Shown one piece after another: positions 57,970 to 64,000 of a stretch of 64,000 nt of DNA (position 1 is the stretch's first letter; each line of letters begins with the position of its first letter). A program made the translations under genes and the position numbers. The notes under the pieces were generated by a model. The model did not search any database and had not been told where the DNA came from. It saw nothing but the letters and a program-made list of their open reading frames with translations. Origin of the DNA: Arthrobacter citreus (lineage in GTDB: Bacteria; Actinomycetota; Actinomycetes; Actinomycetales; Micrococcaceae); NCBI RefSeq assembly GCF_038405225.1, contig NZ_CP151657.1, forward strand, positions 1,240,001-1,304,000, given 5' to 3'.

Positions 57970-59707
57970 TCATCTTCCGCCGCCGGCCGGACCCGGCATG
58001 CCGGGCGGGCAGGAGCCGGTCCGCGAGCGCCTGAAAGGAAAGGGAGGCCAGCAGGATGAAGTACGGCGTGTACAGATACAGGAACCGCGCGCGGCCCTCG
58101 GAAAGCAGCAGGAAGAGCAGCAGTCCCAGCAGGGCGATGCGCATGGCCGAGACTTCCGGGAGCAGCAGGCGTGGAGTGCGCAGGAACAAGGGCACCGCCA
58201 CCAGGGCCAGCAGGGCAAACCAGGTTCCCTGCCACAGCGTCAGCAGCCAGGGGAACCCGGGCCGGTTGTTGCCGTAGACGTCCTGGATGAAGCGGTCCGC
58301 CGGGTCCGTCGATATGAAGTCGCTTCCCGTCCGCCGCCCCTCGCCCCACGAGTAGAAGGAACCGTCCCCCGTGATCCACAGCAGCTTGTGGTTGAGGAAG
58401 GAGATGTAGCCGCCGGCCCCCATTGCGGCAACCCGTTCGCGGTAGGCGTCCAGGCCATGCCGGAACTTCTCCTCCGGATCAGTAATGTTAACCGTGGCCC
58501 AGTAGTCGTCGTCGTTATAGCGGCCGTACATCAGCCCATGCGGTCCGGGAGCGCTCTGTGCCCCCACTTTGAGGAAGTGGGTTGGAGGCATGGCAGCCGG
58601 GTTGTCGGCGACGTTGAACCCGATGGTCGGGCTTTGCTGCTCGAAGGCACTGATCATCCTGTGTCCGGCAAAGAAGCTGCCCGAGACCACTGCGATGCCG
58701 AGCAGCAGGACCCCGGCGCCGCGCCCCCGGGCCCGCAGGGCAGGAGAGCAGACAGCGGCGGCGCCGGCAGCGAGAAGGCACATCAGCACCGTTGGCTTGA
58801 TCCCGTACCCCACGGCTCCCACCGCACCGGCCAGGACCCACAACGGAATCCGCACGGTCATCCGCCGCGTACGCTGCGCTGCGAGCAGCAGGCACAGGAT
58901 GAGGACGGGAAACATCAGGCCGGTGGTGTCCGAGTACAGCACCCCCAGCCACGGCGACAGCAGGACCAGAATGACGGACGGCAGCAGCGTGAACGCTCCC
59001 ACCGTGCGGCCCCCGAGCATCCGCCCGGCAGCATAGGTCAGCGCTATCCCGGCAAAGAGGACAAGGGCGTTCAACGCGGCGGCCGCCATGTCCAGGTCGG
59101 TGACTCCGAGATCGAGGGCCAGCCTGAAGTAACCGGAGAGCAGCAGCGTCAGCAGGATGTTGTTGGGGTTCAGCGAAAAGTATGGTGCATCGATCTCGGT
59201 CTGGGTCCCCAGCGCCAGGCCCGACGCGGACATAAAAATCGGGTGTGAGTCCCAGTCGGCCGGCAGCCGCACGGCATAGGCCAGCCGCACATGTGCCGTG
59301 AACAGCAGGATCCACAGAGCCGCTGTGCCCAGCCCCGCCAGGAACCGGTGTCGGAGCAGAAGCGGGCCGGCTTTCCGCAGCCCGAGGTAAAGGACCAGCA
59401 TCAGCACCAGCACCAGCAGGCATGCTGCGAGCGCCCACCCGGTTTCGTAGCGGGAGTGTCCGAAATGCGGAAACAACACGTTGCCCAGCAAAGACCACAG
59501 GGCAACAGCGCAGAACACCAGTCCGGCCGCCGTCGCCACCGCGCTGTAGCCCCATCCGCCGGGTTTGTCCGGTGAACCGGGCGAGGAGACTGAACCAGGG
59601 GAGGTGATGGGGGAGACAGCTGTGCTGCCCGCCGGGACAACGGTCTCCGTCCCCGCCTGCGCCCTCCTCGAACCGCCTGCAGGGTCCTGGCGTCGGTGCA
59701 TCGGCAC
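57962..59707 (-). CDS. Polytopic membrane protein, glycosyltransferase (GT-C)-like
   Basis: A 581-residue membrane protein with roughly 11 helices after a 50-residue Ser/Pro/Gly-rich cytoplasmic tail. The pattern is that of GT-C enzymes using polyprenyl-phosphate sugars: the first periplasmic loop has an Asp (LPADWDSHPIF) and an acidic patch follows (TQTEIDAPYFSLNP), as in PMT/ArnT-like families. No family can be named with certainty, so it may instead be a transporter or mannosyltransferase of unknown target. It overlaps pepN by 8 bp and is probably co-transcribed. Confidence 0.8.
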   Translation of the reverse strand: MPMHRRQDPAGGSRRAQAGTETVVPAGSTAVSPITSPGSVSSPGSPDKPGGWGYSAVATAAGLVFCAVALWSLLGNVLFPHFGHSRYETGWALAACLLVLVLMLVLYLGLRKAGPLLLRHRFLAGLGTAALWILLFTAHVRLAYAVRLPADWDSHPIFMSASGLALGTQTEIDAPYFSLNPNNILLTLLLSGYFRLALDLGVTDLDMAAAALNALVLFAGIALTYAAGRMLGGRTVGAFTLLPSVILVLLSPWLGVLYSDTTGLMFPVLILCLLLAAQRTRRMTVRIPLWVLAGAVGAVGYGIKPTVLMCLLAAGAAAVCSPALRARGRGAGVLLLGIAVVSGSFFAGHRMISAFEQQSPTIGFNVADNPAAMPPTHFLKVGAQSAPGPHGLMYGRYNDDDYWATVNITDPEEKFRHGLDAYRERVAAMGAGGYISFLNHKLLWITGDGSFYSWGEGRRTGSDFISTDPADRFIQDVYGNNRPGFPWLLTLWQGTWFALLALVAVPLFLRTPRLLLPEVSAMRIALLGLLLFLLLSEGRARFLYLYTPYFILLASLSFQALADRLLPARHAGSGRRRKMIE

Positions 59708-59907
59708 ATCCCGTCATTCGGAGGCAGTCGTTCGGAGGCAGGGGAAAGACAGAACGCACGCGGTCCGGGTCGGGGGCCGGCGCTGAAGAGTTGCTGGCAA
59801 CAGTAGGGTCGGCGGAACGCACGAACAAGGGGGTACGCAGATGAAGGAATCCCGGGCAGGGGATTTTGCGGGTAGCACCGGAGTACCCGGCAGCTGCTTT
59901 CGGGGTA

Positions 59908-60927
59908 CTACCGGGACAGCAGGAGGGCGAGGGCCAGGCCCAGGCTGCCGATGAGGAACCAGGAGACCAGAGCGGCACCCACTGCACGCGTGCCGGACGC
60001 GAACAGCATGCGGAACCGCACTCCCGCCCCGAGTGCGAAAAGCGATGCGGCGAAGAAGATTTCCTGCACCACCGCGGCGGCCGACAGGACGCCGTCAGGC
60101 AGCACGCCGGTGGTGCGGACAAGAATCAGGGCCAGGAACCCGAGCACGAACAGGGGGACAAGCGGGGGGAGTTTCCCGGCGGTGTCCTCTCCGCGGGCGG
60201 CCTTGCGGCCAATGAGTCCGGCGGCGGCTGCTGCCGGTGCCAGCAGGACCACCCGGGCCAGCTTGACGACGACGGCGGCCGCGAGTGCCGTTGTTCCCGC
60301 GGTCTGTGCCGTGGCCACAACCTGGCCGACATCATGGACGGAGGCGCCGGCCCAGATGCCGAATGTTTCGGCCGGCAGATCCAGCAGCGATGCCAGGAGC
60401 GGCAGCACCCCGATGGCCAGGGTGCCGCACAGGGTCACCAGGGCTATCGGAACCACCGTGTCTTCGTGCCGGACCCTGCGGGCGGCGGCAATCGCCCCGA
60501 TGGCGGATACGCCGCAGATCGAGAATCCCGAAGCGATCAGCAGGGGTTCATCGCCGGGCAATCGAAAGGCCCGGCACACCAGATAGGTGCCGCCAAAGGC
60601 CGCCGCCACCAATACCACGATCAATAGCAGCGCCAGCCAGCCCAGCCCGGCGATATCGACCAGCGATACCTTTAGCCCCAACAGCACAATTCCGGCTCGC
60701 ATGAGCGTCTTGGCAGCCTTCGACAAGCCGGGCTTCAGTGGCCCGGCGACTGCCGCGGACACTCCGGGGAGATTGGCGGCCAACAACCCGAGGAGCACCG
60801 CCGCCGTGAGGACGGGGAGCCAGGGAAAAAGCCAGTGCAGGAGATACGCGGGAAGGACGGCCGCTGCTGCGGCGGCGGCGCCGGGCAGTACAGCGGTGCT
60901 GATGCGGCGCGGGGAAGTGCTGTTCAC
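59908..60927 (-). CDS. YeiH-family putative sulfate exporter (UPF0324)
   Basis: A 339-residue membrane protein with about ten helices. Family landmarks: LMRAGIVLLGLKVSL, FSICGVSAIGAIA (conserved CGxSAI), GIWAGASVHDVGQVVA (conserved SVHDV...QV) and the C-terminal VQEIFFAASLFALGAG. Described members are putative sulfate or anion exporters, but transport is mostly unverified. GTG 60927 is preferred (AGGGTGGA 5 nt upstream); an ATG at 61005 would add 26 non-conserved residues. Confidence 0.88.
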   Translation of the reverse strand: MNSTSPRRISTAVLPGAAAAAAAVLPAYLLHWLFPWLPVLTAAVLLGLLAANLPGVSAAVAGPLKPGLSKAAKTLMRAGIVLLGLKVSLVDIAGLGWLALLLIVVLVAAAFGGTYLVCRAFRLPGDEPLLIASGFSICGVSAIGAIAAARRVRHEDTVVPIALVTLCGTLAIGVLPLLASLLDLPAETFGIWAGASVHDVGQVVATAQTAGTTALAAAVVVKLARVVLLAPAAAAAGLIGRKAARGEDTAGKLPPLVPLFVLGFLALILVRTTGVLPDGVLSAAAVVQEIFFAASLFALGAGVRFRMLFASGTRAVGAALVSWFLIGSLGLALALLLSR

Positions 60928-61115
60928 GGTTCCACCCTGCCGCACGAATGAACTCCCGCCAAACACTGAGCCGCCTGTGACCTGATGAAGCCCTGCCCCG
61001 TTCATCTACTTGGCGCATGTGGGCCGCCCATCCCCGTTAGGGCCATCAGGGGATTTCACCGCAGGGCGGCTTTGTTAGAGTGAGGAACACCCCCTATTTT
61101 CTGAGGCAACGCCCC

Positions 61116-63923
61116 ATGCACGTGGACGATGACATCCGGATCCCCGAACACCCGTGGACGCAGCCGGCACCGCAGGCCGCTTCAGCCCTGGAGGTGGTTC
61201 CGGACACCGGGCTCTCGGCCGATCAGGCCCAGCGGCGCATGGAACACTACGGGCCCAACGAACTCAGCGCCGGCCGGAAGATTCCGGCGTGGCGGAAGAT
61301 CCTCGCCCTGCTGACGGACCGGCTGATCCTGGTGCTGATAACCGCCGCCGTCATCAGCGCGGTGGTCTCGCGCGAATGGGAAACCCCCGTGGTCATCCTC
61401 GCGGTCATCATCCTGAACACCGTCCTGAACTATGTCCAGGAGCAGCGGGCGGAAAACAGCCTGGAGGCGCTGCGCAGCACCTCGGTCTCGGTCGCCACGG
61501 TGCGCCGCGGGGGACAAATCGTGGACATCCCGCGGTCCGGGCTGGTGCCCGGAGACGTGGTCCTCCTGGAAGCCGGGGACACCGTGCCCGCCGACGGACG
61601 GCTGATGGAGGCCGTGCGGCTGCAGGTTGCCGAAGCGGCGTTGACCGGGGAATCACAGCCCGTCAACAAAAACACCGCGGTGCTCGAGGACGTCGAGCTG
61701 CCCGTGGCGGACCGCACCAACATGCTGTACATGGACACCGATGTCAGCCGCGGCCGCGCGGTGCTGCTGGTCACCGGGACAGGAATGAACACCCAGATTG
61801 GGCGGATTGCTCACCTGCTCGGTTCCACGGTGGAGGAAAAGACCACGCTGCAGCGCAGCATCGACCAGCTCGCGCGGCTGCTGACCTACGTGGCCCTCGT
61901 CGTGGTGGCCGTGGTCTTCGTTTTGGGGCTGCTGCGCGGGGACAGCTGGGAGGACCTGTTCCTGACCGCCGTTTCCCTGGCCGTGGCCACCATCCCCGAA
62001 GGGCTGACCGCCGTGGTGGCCTTCACGCTGGCCATGGGGGCCTCCCGGCTGGCGGCCCGCGGCGCAATCATCAAGCAGCTTGCTGCGGTGGAAACCCTGG
62101 GCAGCACCTCGCAGATCTGTACGGACAAAACAGGAACGCTGACCCTGAACGAGATGACGGTCCGGCGCGTGCACACCGCCTCCGGCCGCGTCTTCCGGGT
62201 CTCCGGTTCAGGCTACTCCACCGACGGCAGCGTGCTCAGCGCAGACGGGCGCCCTTCTCCGGTGCTGACCCGCGCGCTGCTCGGATTTGCGCTGTGCAAC
62301 GATGCATCGGTGCAGGACGGCGTCCTGACCGGTGATCCCACCGAAGGCGCCCTGGTGGTGCTGGCAGAAAAGGGCGGCATCGACGCGGAGGGAGCGCGGG
62401 CATCACATCCGCGCATCGCTGAAGTGCCCTTCGACTCCGACTACAAGTTCATGGCCACCTTCAACCGCGCGCCGGCCGCCGAGGATGACGCCGCCGGGGA
62501 TGACGCCGCCGGGGATGACGCCGCCGTGACGGCGGCACGCGGCGGCGTCGTCTGCTACGTGAAAGGCGCTCCGGGAGTGCTGCTGCAGAGATCGGAGTTC
62601 CTCGCCATGGCCGAGGGACAGCGCCCGCTGCAGCCCGATGACCGCGAACGGATCCTTGCCGAGGTGGATGCCCTGGCCCGGCAGGGCCTGCGGACCATGG
62701 CGGTGGCCGCCCGGCCGGTGGATTCCGCACTGCCCACGGACTCCGACGAGCTGCGGGAGAGCGTCACCGGGCTGGTCTTCCACGCGGTGGCGGGCATCAT
62801 GGATCCGCCGCGGCCTGAGGCTGCCGAAGCCATAGCCCGGGCCCGCGGAGCGGGCATCAGCGTGCACATGATTACCGGGGACCATCTGGTCACGGCCTCC
62901 GCCATTGCCGGGGACCTGGGGATCCAGGGCGAAGCCGTCTCCGGTGCCGCACTGGACTCCATGGACGATGCGGAGCTGCAGCGCCGGGCCCCCGGTTACG
63001 GGGTGCTCGCCCGGGTGTCGCCGGAGCATAAGATCCGGATGGTGGAGGCGCTGCAGGCCGACGGCGCAGTGGTGGCGATGACCGGCGACGGCGTCAATGA
63101 CGCACCGGCCCTGAAACGGGCCAACATCGGCATTGCCATGGGGATCACCGGCACTGATGTGTCCAAGGGTGCGGCCAAGATGATCCTGACCGATGACAAC
63201 TTCGCCACCATTGTCACCGCGGTGCAGGAAGGCCGCGGCATCTACGCGAACATCCTGAAGTTCGTCAGCTTCCAGCTCACCACGGCGTGGGGGTTCGTGC
63301 TGATTTTCCTGGCCGCCGCGGCATTCGGCCTGGCCGGGGGAGCGCCCTTTACCGCCCTGCAGATCCTGTGGGTGAACATCATCATGGACGGCCCGCCGGC
63401 CCTTGCCCTGGGTGTGGACCCCGCCGATCCGGACCTGATGAAGCAGCCGCCGCGGCCGGCCGGCGAACCGCTGCTGACCGGCCAGCGCATCCTGCGGGTC
63501 CTGACCATGGGCGTGGTCATGGCCGTGGGCACCTGCTCAGTGCTGTATCTGGCCCCGCAGATGTATCCGGACAGCGCGGGCGATCCCCTGTTTGCCACCA
63601 CGCTGGCGTTTACCACGTTCGTTTTCTACCAGGCCTTCAACCTGCTCAACGTCAGGTCGGCAACCGCCAGCGTCTTTTCGCTGCGCACCTTCACCAACCG
63701 CGCTGTTTGGGTGTCGCTGGCCGCCGTCGTCGTCCTCCAGGTCCTGGTGGTGCAGCTGGGTGTGCTGCAGGGACTGTTCGACACCACTGGCCTGACCTCC
63801 GGGCAGTGGTTCCTGGCCCTGGGCGTGGGATCAACGGTGCTGTGGATCTCCGAGATCCGGAAGGCGGTCTCCCGCTACCGGCTGCGCAACCGGGCGCCGG
63901 CCTACCAGGGTGAGGGCTTGTAG
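61116..63923 (+). CDS. P2-type cation-transporting ATPase (Ca2+-like)
   Basis: A 935-residue P-type pump. The cation-ATPase N-terminal domain is followed by about ten helices, the phosphorylation site DKTGTLTLNE (Asp337), the actuator TGES (LTGESQPVNK), helix M4 IPEGLTAVVAF and the hinge GDGVNDAPALK (about 657). M6 carries NIIMDGPPALALGVDP, which places it in the P2A/P2B (Ca2+, possibly Mn2+) group rather than heavy-metal pumps. A DDAAG repeat at about 457-471 lies in the nucleotide-binding domain. ATG 61116 has GAGG 9 nt upstream; GTG 61080 is in frame but has no ribosome-binding site. Confidence 0.92.
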   Translation: MHVDDDIRIPEHPWTQPAPQAASALEVVPDTGLSADQAQRRMEHYGPNELSAGRKIPAWRKILALLTDRLILVLITAAVISAVVSREWETPVVILAVIILNTVLNYVQEQRAENSLEALRSTSVSVATVRRGGQIVDIPRSGLVPGDVVLLEAGDTVPADGRLMEAVRLQVAEAALTGESQPVNKNTAVLEDVELPVADRTNMLYMDTDVSRGRAVLLVTGTGMNTQIGRIAHLLGSTVEEKTTLQRSIDQLARLLTYVALVVVAVVFVLGLLRGDSWEDLFLTAVSLAVATIPEGLTAVVAFTLAMGASRLAARGAIIKQLAAVETLGSTSQICTDKTGTLTLNEMTVRRVHTASGRVFRVSGSGYSTDGSVLSADGRPSPVLTRALLGFALCNDASVQDGVLTGDPTEGALVVLAEKGGIDAEGARASHPRIAEVPFDSDYKFMATFNRAPAAEDDAAGDDAAGDDAAVTAARGGVVCYVKGAPGVLLQRSEFLAMAEGQRPLQPDDRERILAEVDALARQGLRTMAVAARPVDSALPTDSDELRESVTGLVFHAVAGIMDPPRPEAAEAIARARGAGISVHMITGDHLVTASAIAGDLGIQGEAVSGAALDSMDDAELQRRAPGYGVLARVSPEHKIRMVEALQADGAVVAMTGDGVNDAPALKRANIGIAMGITGTDVSKGAAKMILTDDNFATIVTAVQEGRGIYANILKFVSFQLTTAWGFVLIFLAAAAFGLAGGAPFTALQILWVNIIMDGPPALALGVDPADPDLMKQPPRPAGEPLLTGQRILRVLTMGVVMAVGTCSVLYLAPQMYPDSAGDPLFATTLAFTTFVFYQAFNLLNVRSATASVFSLRTFTNRAVWVSLAAVVVLQVLVVQLGVLQGLFDTTGLTSGQWFLALGVGSTVLWISEIRKAVSRYRLRNRAPAYQGEGL
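62484..62526 (+). repeat. 15-bp tandem repeat inside the P-type ATPase gene
   Basis: Nearly three perfect units of GATGACGCCGCCGGG (62484-62498, 62499-62513, 62514-62526), encoding repeated DDAAG. Being a multiple of three, unit number changes would keep the frame. Confidence 0.85.
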
Positions 63924-64000
63924 TCCTTGAGGAAAACGCCGTACTGGTCCTCGCCGGCTTCACCCATGACAATCGGGTCGTAAACCCTCGCCGCGCCGTC
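63902..64000 (-). CDS. C-terminal fragment of an unknown gene (runs off the window)
   Basis: The frame is open from the right edge to a TAG at 63904-63902, giving 32 residues that end in QYGVFLKDYKPSPW. It overlaps the 3' end of the convergent P-type ATPase gene by 22 bp. Too short to identify; it would be the tail of a protein starting beyond position 64000. Confidence 0.45.
   Translation of the reverse strand, partial: DGAARVYDPIVMGEAGEDQYGVFLKDYKPSPW

Noticed and set aside
59868-59905. Weak inverted repeat GGTAG...CTACC after the YeiH gene as a terminator
   Set aside because: Only a 5+3 bp pairing with a mismatch and no U-tract on either strand.

Overview
The window is a high-GC actinobacterial chromosome segment. 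Gene content, order and start signals fit the Micrococcaceae, most likely Arthrobacter in the broad sense. The evidence is the uvrC-rapZ-yvcK-whiA-gap-pgk-tpiA-secG order, OpcA beside Zwf, a SufR-led suf operon, and many genes that lack a Shine-Dalgarno site but carry a TANNNT hexamer 6-7 nt before the start codon. The genus call is an inference. I saw no rRNA, tRNA, CRISPR array, prophage or insertion sequence.

Layout. 1-3349: the end of one ABC exporter half and a complete partner half (a heterodimeric exporter with one degenerate ATP site), then a small GntR regulator. 3361-9919: uvrA under a LexA-type operator, a HAD phosphatase, plsC and uvrC. 10061-12980: rapZ, yvcK and whiA. 13098-17517: a superoxide dismutase gene, then gap, pgk, tpiA and secG, with large hairpins in the gap leader and between pgk and tpiA. 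17637-25909 (minus): tkt, tal, pgi, zwf, opcA and pgl, a near-complete pentose-phosphate operon facing the glycolytic one, separated from it by a strong bidirectional terminator.

26303-36029: heme and iron-sulfur biogenesis. ctaB; an excalibur-domain secreted protein; a minus-strand ABC transporter plus ctaA; then the divergent sufR-sufB-sufD-sufC-sufT operon. This resembles the ctaB/ABC/suf neighbourhood of mycobacteria. 36137-41308: an NTF2-like protein, a YpfJ-type zinc peptidase, a biotin ECF transporter (bioY, ecfA, ecfT) and an ABC-F ATPase. 41309-44167 is the most accessory-looking part: a duplicated 188-bp-period structured repeat, an AT-rich promoter, a solitary AAA ATPase and a DUF2071 protein. 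44281-53282: a large lipoprotein with an apparent AUU start, SURF1, a small Zn-ribbon-like protein, DUF3099, FabG, a second SDR with an enoyl-reductase-like Y-x6-K motif, SerB, a lone ABC ATPase, a SPOUT methyltransferase and a lipoprotein. 53468-64000: L31 type B, a lipoate ligase with its accessory domain at the N terminus, a cupin, PepN, a polytopic glycosyltransferase-like protein, a YeiH exporter, a P2-type ATPase and the tail of one more gene.

Central carbon flow (glycolysis lower half, oxidative and non-oxidative pentose phosphate pathway), terminal oxidase assembly (CtaA, CtaB, SURF1) and Fe-S assembly dominate. The parts most worth a second look are the FabL-like SDR, the 188-bp repeat, a candidate orphan small RNA near 27.9 kb, and structured leaders or junctions in the rapZ, gap, pgk/tpiA and suf transcripts.
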